Counted from the first letter of the stretch, positions 17,908 through 26,142 are shown. The stretch is DNA of 64,000 nt from Bacillus mycoides (GCF_018742245.1 NZ_CP036132.1:615001-679000), one strand, 5' to 3'. Numbers and translations are program-made. Notes: generated by a model from the sequence alone, not told the origin.

Positions 17908-19300
17908 ATTTTTTTTGTGAATCTTTCATTAAAATTGGATAAAGAATAAGGCCTAATACAAACAACCCAATTCCTAAGAAGAACGTTTTTAAATCAGCAG
18001 TTCCTGTTTTAATAACCCAAATGGAATATAAAAATGCTAGTGCAGTAATGATCCCATCTTTTATTCGAGATCCAGGCATTATATCATACGTTTCTCCCGT
18101 AATAACTAATTTTAACTGGTACAAGGTAGAAACAAGGTACGGGATTAAATATGCTAATGTCGCTACAACAATAGCGAAATTATATGCTTCGGAAACAGTA
18201 CCAGAAATCGTTGAAAATAAGAAAATTTGTGTCATCACATTTGTAATAAATAATGATTTTGAAGGACTTCCTTTTTTATTTGTTTTTCCGAAAAACTTAG
18301 GGAAAACCCCATTTTTTGCTGCTTGGTAAGGTACTTCTGAGCTAACAACGATCCATCCTACAGTAGAGCCGAATAAAGATACGAGTGCAAGTAAGGCCAT
18401 TATATAAGCACCCTTAGTACCAATTGCTAAATTTAATGCATCTACTAATGGCTTTTGAGACTCTTTTAAAACGTCTTGTGGAAGAGCACCCATTGTTAGT
18501 AGAGTAATTGCCATGTAAATAAGAAGAGCGATGATTAATCCGAAAATCGTAGCTTTCTTAACATCGTGCTGAGATTTTGCGCGGTTAGAGAGCATAACTG
18601 CTGACTCAATACCGATAAACGCCCAAAGTGTTGCAATAGCAGCTGAATTTATTTGTCCACCCAACGAAATAGGTTGTCCAGCTTCATTCATAAATGTTTG
18701 ACCGTCCCCGAAATTAGAGGCATTGAAAATGAATAATGTGATTACAATAAACATTGTAAATCCGATGATTTTTGCGATTGTTGCAAGAAGGTTCATATTT
18801 CCTGCTCTATCAATATTTTGAGAAAGAATATATTGAATTCCCCATAGCATCATACTACATACTATGAAGGTTAAAGCTTTTCCAAGTTCTAATGAAAATC
18901 CGTTTGTTGAAAAGAGAATTTGCTTACTTTGTAAAACTGGGAAGAATGTTGATAAATATCCTGCAAAGGAAATAATTACAGATGCTGTAGCAGCCCAGTT
19001 AGCAGCCCAGTACCCCCAAGCCATACTATATCCTGCAACTTTACCTGCCTTTTGGGAGGTAAACATTGCTTGGGCGTAACTTTGTGGTCCTGCTTTTAAT
19101 TCTGGTTTACGAATTGCTAAATTTCCAAATACGAGTGCAATCATAAATACACCAAGTCCTGTAATACTCCATGCAAGTGTAGATCCCATTGGACCTGATA
19201 CGTGTGCTAAATTTGCTGGGAGCATAAATACGCCACCGCCAACCATATTCCCGATAACAAAAGCTGTTAAAATCCATAATCCCCATTTTTTCGTTTCCAT
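17906..19300 (-). CDS. APC-superfamily basic amino acid/polyamine antiporter-type transporter, probably histidine-related
   Basis: 464 residues and about 12 membrane helices. The N-terminal WGLWILTAFVIGNMVGGGVF carries the G(S/G)GVF-type substrate loop of the APA family (arginine/ornithine antiporter, AdiC, HdcP-like). WAFIGIESAVMLSNRAKSQHDVKKAT is the conserved helix 6 region with its Glu. By family alone it exchanges a basic amino acid for a related compound. The unusual leader (19363-19597) encodes four successive His codons before a terminator, which points to histidine or histamine as substrate; that is inference. Monocistronic. Without the leader I would have called it an arginine/ornithine or lysine permease. 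Confidence 0.85.
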   Translation of the reverse strand: METKKWGLWILTAFVIGNMVGGGVFMLPANLAHVSGPMGSTLAWSITGLGVFMIALVFGNLAIRKPELKAGPQSYAQAMFTSQKAGKVAGYSMAWGYWAANWAATASVIISFAGYLSTFFPVLQSKQILFSTNGFSLELGKALTFIVCSMMLWGIQYILSQNIDRAGNMNLLATIAKIIGFTMFIVITLFIFNASNFGDGQTFMNEAGQPISLGGQINSAAIATLWAFIGIESAVMLSNRAKSQHDVKKATIFGLIIALLIYMAITLLTMGALPQDVLKESQKPLVDALNLAIGTKGAYIMALLALVSLFGSTVGWIVVSSEVPYQAAKNGVFPKFFGKTNKKGSPSKSLFITNVMTQIFLFSTISGTVSEAYNFAIVVATLAYLIPYLVSTLYQLKLVITGETYDIMPGSRIKDGIITALAFLYSIWVIKTGTADLKTFFLGIGLFVLGLILYPILMKDSQKK

Positions 19301-19362
19301 TTTTGTTAACTCCTTTGTAGTAAGTTTTGCTTAAACATCATTTTTTACTAGCATTTTTTGCA

Positions 19363-19407
19363 ATAAAAAAAGAGCCATGTAGATAAAAAATACCTACATG
19401 GCTCTTT
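19363..19407 (-). terminator. Attenuator terminator in the transporter leader
   Basis: On the - strand AAAGAGCCATGTAG (19407-19394) pairs with CTACATGGCTCTTT (19382-19369), 14 bp perfect, followed by TTTTTT. It lies 60 bases before the transporter start and after the leader peptide, so it must be bypassed for expression. Confidence 0.85.
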
Positions 19408-19478
19408 GCCAAAGCGTAGGTACAATGGGAATAACCCTTGTACCTACGCGTAATTTTTCCGCTAGGTTTCAAGGGTTA
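19391..19478 (-). promoter_or_regulatory. Antiterminator and competing stems of the His-codon attenuator
   Basis: Read on the - strand. Arm 1 (19478-19460) pairs with arm 2 (19450-19432) by TAACCCTTG/CAAGGGTTA plus ACCTAGCG/CGC-G-TAGGT. Arm 2 can instead pair with arm 3 by GCGTAGGTACAA/TTGTACCTACGC (19450-19439 region with 19425-19414), 12 bp perfect. Arm 3 can instead pair with arm 4 (TACCTAC/GTAGGTA plus GCTTT/AAAG), which breaks the terminator stem 4:5. Arm 1 begins exactly at the stop codon of the leader peptide. Stalling on the His codons leaves arm 1 free (1:2 and 3:4, read-through). A ribosome reaching the stop hides arm 1 (2:3 and 4:5, termination). Confidence 0.75.
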
Positions 19479-19532
19479 AGTATGATGATGATGTTTTTGT
19501 GCAAATGTAACTACAGTTGTATAAGTAAGCAT
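19476..19532 (-). CDS. Histidine-rich leader peptide (18 residues)
   Basis: MLTYTTVVTFAQKHHHHT, ending in TAA. Four consecutive CAT (His) codons lie at positions 14-17. A good ribosome site AGGGAG (19547-19542) is nine bases before the ATG, and a promoter lies just upstream. It is too short to be a functional protein, and its His run sits immediately before the competing RNA stems. It therefore looks like a classic sensing peptide for transcription attenuation, like HisL of enterobacteria in logic but unrelated in sequence. Confidence 0.8.
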   Translation of the reverse strand: MLTYTTVVTFAQKHHHHT

Positions 19533-19568
19533 AGTTTTTTGCTCCCTTTCTCCTCTGATTTTGAAGTT

Positions 19569-19597
19569 AGTATACTACATGTTTTTTTGAATGAAAA
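19569..19597 (-). promoter_or_regulatory. Promoter of the leader and amino-acid transporter
   Basis: TTTTCA (19597-19592) and TATACT (19574-19569) with a 17-base spacer, about 37 bases before the leader peptide start. The rest of 19301-19748 holds the attenuator, this promoter and the divergent treR promoter. Confidence 0.55.
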
Positions 19598-19683
19598 GAG
19601 AAATATAAAAAAATTTATAAAAATACGTTTTAGAGACTAAATATTTACCTATAGTTTTCTTGTACTGGAAAATAAGTGAGAGA

Positions 19684-19711
19684 TTGGCAGAAGAGTATAG
19701 CGTGGTATAAT
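19684..19711 (+). promoter_or_regulatory. Promoter of treR
   Basis: TTGGCA (19684-19689), 16-base spacer, TATAAT (19706-19711), 38 bases before the start codon. Confidence 0.65.
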
Positions 19712-19748
19712 ACATATAGAACTAGAAGGTGACAAGGGGCTATTGTAG

Positions 19749-20459
19749 ATGATGAGTAAGTATGAACAAATTTATACAGCAATCAGCAAGTCTATTGATA
19801 ATAAACAATTAAAAGAAGGATGCAAAATTCCATCAGAAACGGAATTAATGAAGCAGTATGAGGCAAGCCGGGGTACTGTAAGAAAAGCTGTAGATTTATT
19901 GCAAGAGCGTGGATATGTTCAAAAAATACACGGAAAAGGTGTTTTTGTATTAAAGCGCAAAAATATTGAATTTAACTTTGGTGGTATTGTAAGTTTTCAA
20001 GAAGAAAATGAACGTTTAGGACGTTACTGTATTACGGAAGTCGTGGAAATAGAGAAAATGACAGCTACGAAAGATGTAGCAAAGTTATTAAACGTGAAAG
20101 AAAAAACGGAAATAGATCATATTAAACGTGTACGAAATATTGATGGAGAAAAAGTAATTTTAGATATAAACCATTTTGTATCGGAGTATATTCCAGGATT
20201 AACGAGAGAAATTGCAACTGCATCGATTTATAAATACATTGAGAAAGAATTAGGGCTACATATTAGCTATTCACAGCGGGTAATTGAAGTACAACCATGT
20301 ACAGATGATGACCGAAAGTATTTAGATTTAAATGGAACAGACTATGTTGTCGTTGTAAAAAACTTTACTCATTTATACGATGGGAGTCAGTTCGAATATA
20401 CGGAATCACGTCACCGTTTAGATATTTTTCACTTTTCGGATGTGGCGCGAAGAAAATAA
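19749..20459 (+). CDS. treR: Trehalose operon repressor, GntR family
   Basis: 236 residues. The N-terminal winged helix is of the GntR/HutC type (YEQIYTAISKSIDNKQLKEGCKIPSETELMKQYEASRGTVRKAVDLL), and the C-terminal UTRA ligand domain spans about 85-230. Trehalose-6-phosphate is the known inducer in B. subtilis. It sits directly upstream of treP-treA, the reverse of the B. subtilis order treP-treA-treR, and has its own promoter and terminator, so it is expressed separately. Two operator-like repeats lie in the treP promoter. The start at 19749 is nine bases after CAAGGGG; an adjacent ATG at 19752 is possible. Confidence 0.92.
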   Translation: MMSKYEQIYTAISKSIDNKQLKEGCKIPSETELMKQYEASRGTVRKAVDLLQERGYVQKIHGKGVFVLKRKNIEFNFGGIVSFQEENERLGRYCITEVVEIEKMTATKDVAKLLNVKEKTEIDHIKRVRNIDGEKVILDINHFVSEYIPGLTREIATASIYKYIEKELGLHISYSQRVIEVQPCTDDDRKYLDLNGTDYVVVVKNFTHLYDGSQFEYTESRHRLDIFHFSDVARRK

Positions 20460-20493
20460 AGAGATGGGGCGAAATAATCGTTCCATCTCTTTA
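20457..20493 (+). terminator. Terminator of treR
   Basis: TAAAGAGATGG/CCATCTCTTTA (20457-20467 with 20483-20493), 11 bp perfect, starting at the treR stop codon. Its T tract runs directly into the TTTAT of the following bcr1 element. Confidence 0.8.
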
Positions 20494-20652
20494 TTTATCC
20501 CGCTATTTGTGGGCAGTAAAACTCCCACCTCAAAATTCAGCTGGAGCAAAGAAGTTAGGTTTGAGCCCTGCTGCCCGTAAACGCCCGAATGGTGAGGGCT
20601 GATAATCAGTGGGGGATGAACAAAACCCCCACTGATTAAAGTTTCACTTTAT
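20494..20652 (+). repeat. bcr1-type dispersed repeat, copy C (159 bp, full length)
   Basis: TTTAT at 20494-20498 and 20648-20652, the same backbone as copies B and D, with the 3' hairpin ATCAGTGGGGG/CCCCCACTGAT. It fills the gap between the treR terminator and the treP operator, so it is directly upstream of the treP promoter. Confidence 0.92.
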
Positions 20653-20664
20653 AAAAAAAACACC

Positions 20665-20706
20665 AACTTATATATACGAGTGTTGACTAACTTATATATA
20701 CGAGTT
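20665..20706 (+). promoter_or_regulatory. Tandem TreR operators
   Basis: AACTTATATATACGAGT occurs at 20665-20681 and again at 20689-20705, 24 bases apart. Each is partly palindromic (AACT...AGTT around TATATA) like the B. subtilis tre operator. The second copy lies between the -35 and -10 of the treP promoter and the first just upstream of the -35, the expected positions for repression. Confidence 0.8.
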
Positions 20707-20711
20707 AATAT
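20683..20711 (+). promoter_or_regulatory. treP-treA promoter
   Basis: TTGACT (20683-20688), exactly 17 bases, TAATAT (20706-20711). Nearly consensus sigma-A, with the spacer occupied by a TreR operator. Confidence 0.85.
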
Positions 20712-20716
20712 GTAAG

Positions 20717-20730
20717 TGTAAACGGTATCA
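20717..20730 (+). promoter_or_regulatory. cre site (CcpA) in the treP leader
   Basis: TGTAAACGGTATCA matches the cre consensus TGWAANCGNTNWCA at every informative position. It is just downstream of the -10, so CcpA would block transcription in glucose. Confidence 0.85.
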
Positions 20731-20754
20731 AAAAAAGAAAAGAGGGACGGGAAT

Positions 20755-22182
20755 ATGGGGAAAGACTATCGTAAAACAGCAGAAGAAGTGTTGCAGTATA
20801 TTGGTGGGAAAGACAATATTGAACAAGCTGCGCACTGTGTAACGAGGCTCCGTATCGCTGTAAAAGATGAAAGTAAAATAGATAATGATAAATTACAGTC
20901 TGTTTCATTAGTAAAGGGAGCGTTTCATAACGCTGGGGTATTTCAAATTGTAATTGGTCCAGGCGATGTCGATCGAGTATACGCTGAATTGATAACGCTT
21001 GCAGGTATGGAAGAATCGACAGTAGCTGACGTAAAAGATTCTGGAAACCAAAAGTTAAATCCAGTTCAAAAGTTTGTAAAAGTATTTTCAGATGTATTTA
21101 TGCCGATATTACCAGCGATTGTAACAGCTGGTTTACTGATGGGGATTAACAATTTATTAGGGGCAAAGGACTTATTTTTTGATGGTAAAAATTTATTAGA
21201 TGTTTATCCGAACTTAGGCGGGCTTTGGGACTTAATTAATATGATGGCCAATACAGCATTCGTATTCTTACCGGCACTTGTTGGTTGGTCAGCGACGAAG
21301 CGTTTTGGTGGTAGTCCAATACTAGGTATTGTTATGGGATTGATGCTTGTGCATCCGGCCTTATTAAACGCGTGGGATTATGGAAAAGCAGCGACTGGTT
21401 TAGAGGGACAAAAGATTGAGTACTTCGATATTTTAGGGTTATTCCAAATTGAAAAGGTAGGGTATCAAGGTCAAATCTTGCCGGTTTTAGTAGCGGCATT
21501 CGTATTAAGTAAAGTGGAAATCTTTTTAAAGAAACATGTGCCAAACGCAATTCAATTATTAGTTGTGCCAATTACAACAATCGTTGTAACGGGTGTATTA
21601 GCATTAGGGATTATCGGTCCAGTTACACGTCATATTGGAGATTTATTAACAGCCGGATTAGTAGGAGTATATGAAACGGTACCAGCACTTGGGGCAATAT
21701 TATTTGGAGCATTATATGCACCGCTTGTAATTACGGGAATGCATCATATGTTTATTGCAATCGACTTACAATTAATCGCGCAGCACGGCGGTACATTTAT
21801 TTGGCCAATGATTGCTCTTTCTAACATTGCACAAGGTAGTGCGGCACTAGCGATGTTCTGGATTTCTAAAAATCAAAATGATAAAAGTATGGCATCAACA
21901 TCAGCAATTTCAGCGTACTTCGGTATTACGGAGCCAGCGATGTTCGGTGTAAACTTACGAAATAAATTCCCGTTCTATGCAGCTATTATTGGATCTGCTA
22001 TTGCGGCGATATTCATTACTTTAAATGGTGTATTAGCACCTGCTATCGGGATTGGCGGATTACCAGCATTTATTTCTATCATTCCGAAATCGATTCCAAT
22101 ATTTATTGTCGGGATGATTATCGCGGTTGTAATTCCATTTACGTTAACATGGTTATTTGCAAAACGAGTAAAACAGAAGTAG
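20755..22182 (+). CDS. treP: PTS trehalose-specific enzyme IIBC
   Basis: 475 residues. An N-terminal IIB domain with phosphorylated Cys28 (AAHCVTRLRIA) is followed by an IIC membrane domain of about ten helices from residue 105, with the ITEPAMFGVNLRNKFPF motif. It imports and phosphorylates trehalose to trehalose-6-phosphate. There is no IIA domain here, so a general glucose-type IIA must supply the phosphate, as in B. subtilis. ATG 20755 follows AGAGGGACGGG. It is co-transcribed with treA 13 bases downstream. Confidence 0.95.
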   Translation: MGKDYRKTAEEVLQYIGGKDNIEQAAHCVTRLRIAVKDESKIDNDKLQSVSLVKGAFHNAGVFQIVIGPGDVDRVYAELITLAGMEESTVADVKDSGNQKLNPVQKFVKVFSDVFMPILPAIVTAGLLMGINNLLGAKDLFFDGKNLLDVYPNLGGLWDLINMMANTAFVFLPALVGWSATKRFGGSPILGIVMGLMLVHPALLNAWDYGKAATGLEGQKIEYFDILGLFQIEKVGYQGQILPVLVAAFVLSKVEIFLKKHVPNAIQLLVVPITTIVVTGVLALGIIGPVTRHIGDLLTAGLVGVYETVPALGAILFGALYAPLVITGMHHMFIAIDLQLIAQHGGTFIWPMIALSNIAQGSAALAMFWISKNQNDKSMASTSAISAYFGITEPAMFGVNLRNKFPFYAAIIGSAIAAIFITLNGVLAPAIGIGGLPAFISIIPKSIPIFIVGMIIAVVIPFTLTWLFAKRVKQK

Positions 22183-22195
22183 GAGGAAGTTAAAC

Positions 22196-23857
22196 ATGAA
22201 GGATTGGCATAAAAGTGTAGTCTATCAAATTTATCCGAAGAGCTTTAATAGTTATTACAATAAAGAAACTGGTGATATAAAAGGAGTTACAGAGAAACTA
22301 GATTATTTAAAAGAACTCGGAGTAGATTATATTTGGTTAACACCGATATACGAATCACCACAAAACGATAATGGATACGATGTAAGTGATTATTACAGTA
22401 TTGATCCATCTTACGGAACGATGGAAGAGTTTGAAGAGCTTTTAGAAAAAGCGAAAGTACGTAACATTGAAATCATGCTTGATATCGTTGTAAATCATAG
22501 TTCGACGGAGCATAAGTGGTTTAAGGAAGCGAAGGAAGATAAAAATAGCCCATATCGTAATTACTATATTTGGCGTGATGAAAAAAATAATTGGCAGTCT
22601 AAGTTTGGTGGATCTGCTTGGAAATATGATGAGAAGACAGAGCAATATTTTTTACATCTATTTGATGAGACACAAGCTGATTTAAACTGGGAAAACGAAA
22701 ACCTTCGTGAAGAAGTGTATGATATGATGCGCTTTTGGCTGGAGAAAGGTGTAAAAGGATTCCGCCTTGATGTTATTAATTTAATTTCAAAAGATCAAAG
22801 ATTTTTAAGTGATGAAGGCACCACGGCTACAAGTGATGGGCGTAAATATTATACGGATGGTCCACGCGTCCATGAATATTTACAAGAGATGAACCGAAAT
22901 GTTTTTGAAGGGAAAGATGTAATTACAGTTGGAGAAATGTCATCTACGACAATTGATAATTGTATTAAATATTCAAACCCAGAGCGTAATGAACTAAGTA
23001 TGACGTTTAGTTTCCATCATTTAAAAGTAGATTATCCGAATGGTGATAAGTGGACGAAAGCTGATTTTGATTTCATTAAATTAAAAGAAATTATGTCTGA
23101 TTGGCAAAGTGAAATGCAAAAGGGCGGAGGATGGAATGCGTTATTTTGGTGTAATCATGACCAGCCTCGTATTGTTTCACGGTTTGGTGATGATGAGAAG
23201 TACCGAAATGAATCTGCTAAAATGTTAGCGACAGCTATGCATATGCTGCAAGGAACACCGTACATTTATCAAGGGGAAGAAATCGGTATGACGAATCCTA
23301 ACTTCCATTCTATCGAGCAATATCGTGATGTAGAATCGTTAAATATATATGATATAAAACAAGAAGAAGGATTATCTAAAGAAGAGATTATAGAGATTTT
23401 AAAACAAAAATCTCGTGACAATTCACGTACTCCGATGCAGTGGAATGAAGAGGTGAATAGTGGTTTTACAACAAGTGCACCTTGGATTTCAGTGGCTGAA
23501 AACTTTAAAGAAATAAACGTGGAAAAAGCATTAGAAAATGATGGATCTGTATTTTACCATTATAAAAAGTTAATTGAACTAAGAAAAACGTATGATGTAA
23601 TTACAAAAGGGAAATATGATGTTTTAGATGGGAATCATCCTAAGATTTGGGCGTATACACGTACTGTAGACAATGAATTATTACTTGTTGTAAATAACTT
23701 CTACGGAGAAGAAATAACGTATTCTGCACCAGTGAATGTTCAATTGGATGGAATGAAACAAGAAGTATTATTATCAAATTACAAAGATTCAAGTAAGGAT
23801 ATTACGAATCTTAACTTAAGACCGTATGAGTCAATTGTATATCGATATACGAAATAA
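22196..23857 (+). CDS. treA: Trehalose-6-phosphate hydrolase (alpha,alpha-phosphotrehalase)
   Basis: 553 residues, glycoside hydrolase family 13. Conserved regions are DIVVNHSS, GFRLDVINLI (Asp nucleophile), VITVGEMSS (acid/base Glu) and WCNHDQPR (transition-state Asp), all intact. It splits trehalose-6-phosphate into glucose and glucose-6-phosphate in the cytosol. Oligo-1,6-glucosidase is the close relative, but the position after treP fixes the role. The ribosome site TAGGAGGAAG is ideal. The gene ends at a strong terminator. Confidence 0.95.
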   Translation: MKDWHKSVVYQIYPKSFNSYYNKETGDIKGVTEKLDYLKELGVDYIWLTPIYESPQNDNGYDVSDYYSIDPSYGTMEEFEELLEKAKVRNIEIMLDIVVNHSSTEHKWFKEAKEDKNSPYRNYYIWRDEKNNWQSKFGGSAWKYDEKTEQYFLHLFDETQADLNWENENLREEVYDMMRFWLEKGVKGFRLDVINLISKDQRFLSDEGTTATSDGRKYYTDGPRVHEYLQEMNRNVFEGKDVITVGEMSSTTIDNCIKYSNPERNELSMTFSFHHLKVDYPNGDKWTKADFDFIKLKEIMSDWQSEMQKGGGWNALFWCNHDQPRIVSRFGDDEKYRNESAKMLATAMHMLQGTPYIYQGEEIGMTNPNFHSIEQYRDVESLNIYDIKQEEGLSKEEIIEILKQKSRDNSRTPMQWNEEVNSGFTTSAPWISVAENFKEINVEKALENDGSVFYHYKKLIELRKTYDVITKGKYDVLDGNHPKIWAYTRTVDNELLLVVNNFYGEEITYSAPVNVQLDGMKQEVLLSNYKDSSKDITNLNLRPYESIVYRYTK

Positions 23858-23892
23858 AAAGGTTGTATGCCCGCTTGGCATACAACCTTTTT
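23856..23892. terminator. Terminator of treP-treA
   Basis: 16-bp stem AAAAAGGTTGTATGCC paired across a 5-base loop, with a T run. It also overlaps the end of the opposing ger remnant. Confidence 0.9.
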
Positions 23893-24218
23893 ATTTTAAG
23901 ACGCCGCTATATAAAATCTTTACTTCTACTTCCGGTTTAAATTTTACCTTTGCATAATCTTTATTCCAATTCTTTTTCTTCCATAGACAAATCAGATCGA
24001 GTTAATAGTGGTTCAAGAGCTAATTGGTGAATTAAATTGGGGTCTGTTAAAGATTCGATATATAAGATTTTTCCTTTTCCATTTTGAGAAGGAACATCTA
24101 ATTTTTTTATATCATCGGAATGAGAGAGCTTGTTTTCAATGTAATTAATATTTTCCGCAAGTGATGGAAACATAGGCTTCGTTTTATTCGTCTGTTGGTT
24201 ATTGTTTTGTTCTGTCAC
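23891..24218 (-). pseudogene. Deletion remnant of a spore germination (gerA-type) operon
   Basis: On the - strand a GTG start at 24218 (ribosome site AAAGGGGTGG) opens 85 codons to a stop at 23961. The sequence MFPSLAENINYIENKLSHSD...GKILYIESLTDPNLIHQLALEPLL matches the N-terminal region of GerA-family A subunits, which are normally about 480-540 residues. After residue 75 the match ends. In a different frame, from about 23985 to a stop at 23891-23893, the bases encode LWKKKNWNKDYAKVKFKPEVE and then VKILYSGVLK, which looks like the C-terminus of a GerC subunit. A single deletion fusing the start of an A gene to the end of a C gene explains both. The C part is the less certain. Confidence 0.6.
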
Positions 24219-24369
24219 ATTGTCCACCCCTTTTAGGATTAAATTATCACTGTTAATTTTTGTTTTTTATGAAAAATTTATGCTTGGATTATTTGAAAAA
24301 AATTAACTTGAAAGTTACGTTACGTCATCTTCTATACTAAAGAAAATGAGAAGTAGGGGGATGGTATAT

Positions 24370-25056
24370 ATGACTTTAAAATATATGTGGGGATGGAAAG
24401 AAATTTTATATTTATTTGTTTTTGTATTTATTATTGTTCCAGTAACAATTGAATCCATTTTTTATAAATATGCTTTAAATCTATTAGGGAATTCATTATA
24501 TGCTGGGGTTTTAATGGGATTTATTATGGCAGTTGTATTTACTTTTTTAGTTTATGTGTTTTGCATAAAAAGATATAACTTGTCGTGGGCAGATATTGGG
24601 ATTCGGAAGCTTTCATGGAAAGATTACTTATGGACATTTGTAGCGGTTATTTCTTTGATTGTAGTTAGTATTGGTGTATTAATGATAATGGAGAAAATGG
24701 GTATTTCCTTTGAAAATAGTAAAACGGATACGGTCCAAAATGATAAATCAATATATTCATTTTGTATCGCGGTAATTGGAGCGGCGGTTATATCACCAAT
24801 ATATGAAGAGATTTTATATCGGGGTGTTTTTTATACGTTTTTTCGAGATAGATATGGCATATGGGGCGGTGTGCTTATAAGTTCAATAATATTTACAGTT
24901 GTTCATATTCCCACATATAACACATTACCGGTGAATTTTTTAAGCGGAGTAGTATTTGCGTGGTTATATGAGAAAACAAATTCTATTTTATCGGCTATGA
25001 TCGCCCACGCATTATTCAATTTCATAGCAGTACTTCTCACATTCATGTCGAATTAA
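24370..25056 (+). CDS. CPBP-family intramembrane metalloprotease
   Basis: 228 residues and about six to seven membrane helices. The CPBP (Abi/CAAX-protease-like) motifs are all present: EEILYRG near residue 147, the His of TVVHIP near 180, and HALFNFIA near 214. These Glu and His residues bind the catalytic zinc inside the membrane. In bacteria some members protect against bacteriocins; the role here is unknown. The ATGs at 24346 and 24361 lie before or against the GTAGGGGG ribosome site, so the ATG at 24370 is chosen. Confidence 0.85.
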   Translation: MTLKYMWGWKEILYLFVFVFIIVPVTIESIFYKYALNLLGNSLYAGVLMGFIMAVVFTFLVYVFCIKRYNLSWADIGIRKLSWKDYLWTFVAVISLIVVSIGVLMIMEKMGISFENSKTDTVQNDKSIYSFCIAVIGAAVISPIYEEILYRGVFYTFFRDRYGIWGGVLISSIIFTVVHIPTYNTLPVNFLSGVVFAWLYEKTNSILSAMIAHALFNFIAVLLTFMSN

Positions 25057-25085
25057 TTAGAGGGTACATATAGGAGGGAATAAAT

Positions 25086-26057
25086 ATGGAAATAGCTGTG
25101 GAACGAGTTTTTACAAATGAGATTTTAGCAGAAGCTGCAAAGATATTTAATGTGAAAGTAGAAGAAAAGCCACTTGGTGATTTTGAAAATTATATTTTTA
25201 AGGCGAAAGATAAAAATGATGAAGATTACGTATTACGTTTAACGCATTCTTCTCATCGGTCTAAAAAAGAGGTAGAGGCCGAACTAGATTTTTTACGGTA
25301 TGTTGCGGAGCATGGGGCGAAAGTGGCGGGACCTCTTAATTCAATATCTCAAAATCTTGTAGAAGAAATCGGAGCGGAAGATGGCACTTTCTTTTTTGCG
25401 TCTTTATTTATATATGCAAAAGGTGAACAAGTAAAAGGAGATGAATCGCCTTATTGGGGAGATGCTTACTTTGAAGCGTGGGGAAAAGCGATTGGACAAC
25501 TGCACCGACTTACAATGAATTACCCTATAACTGACTACCGTGATACGTGGGAGGAGGATGAGAGTGCAATTGTTAGCGGATTAGAAGATGCGAAGGTGAA
25601 AGAGATTGCTACTGTATTAATGGATGAAATAAAGGCTCTGCCGGTTAAAAGAGAAACATTCGGTCTTATGCATGGTGATATTCATCCAGGTAACTTTCAG
25701 TATGACGGCAAAGAGCTAACAATCTTTGATTTTGATGATGCAGCTTATAATTACTTTATACATGATTTAGCAATGGTTCTTTATTACTCTGTTCTTTTTA
25801 CACCGTGGACATTGGAGAAAAAGACGGAATTTGCTCGTAAACAGTTACAAGTATTACGAAAAGGTTATGAATATGAGCACAGACTGGCGGATAGTTGGTA
25901 TGGATCGTTACCGCTATTTTTACGTCTACGCGATATTGGTTTATACGGTACGCTTCAAAAGAAGTTTAAAGGGAAAGATATGCCAGATCATTTTCGAGAA
26001 TTAGCAGAACAACTCTATGAAAGAATTATAAAGAAGGAAGCAATTGTGAATATATAA
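25086..26057 (+). CDS. Aminoglycoside-phosphotransferase-family (APH) kinase
   Basis: 323 residues with a eukaryotic-like kinase fold. The catalytic loop HGDIHPGNF (near residue 200) and the metal-binding FDFDDA follow the APH/choline kinase/homoserine kinase II pattern. It resembles the small-molecule kinases YerI and YtmP of Bacillus rather than true resistance enzymes, so I predict phosphorylation of an unknown amine or sugar alcohol. AGGAGGG lies seven bases before the ATG. It follows the CPBP gene by 29 bases and may be co-transcribed. Confidence 0.8.
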   Translation: MEIAVERVFTNEILAEAAKIFNVKVEEKPLGDFENYIFKAKDKNDEDYVLRLTHSSHRSKKEVEAELDFLRYVAEHGAKVAGPLNSISQNLVEEIGAEDGTFFFASLFIYAKGEQVKGDESPYWGDAYFEAWGKAIGQLHRLTMNYPITDYRDTWEEDESAIVSGLEDAKVKEIATVLMDEIKALPVKRETFGLMHGDIHPGNFQYDGKELTIFDFDDAAYNYFIHDLAMVLYYSVLFTPWTLEKKTEFARKQLQVLRKGYEYEHRLADSWYGSLPLFLRLRDIGLYGTLQKKFKGKDMPDHFRELAEQLYERIIKKEAIVNI

Positions 26058-26069
26058 TACATTCATCTC

Positions 26070-26109
26070 AAAACAAAGTATGTAAAATAAATATATACTT
26101 TGTTTTTTT
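26070..26109 (+). terminator. Terminator after the APH-type kinase
   Basis: AAAACAAAGTAT/ATACTTTGTTTT (26070-26081 with 26095-26106), then Ts. Confidence 0.8.
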
Positions 26110-26142
26110 ATACAAAAATATGTTTGTTTTATTAAAATAATA

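Noticed and set aside
19363..19570. T-box or lysine riboswitch in front of the APC transporter
   Set aside because: No T-box sequence (TGGNACCGCG-type) and none of the lysine riboswitch core motifs are present; a translated His-rich ORF explains the layout better.
20665..20706. The two 17-bp direct repeats as a CRISPR-like or tandem repeat
   Set aside because: Only two copies, partly palindromic, placed exactly around the treP -35; they are operators.
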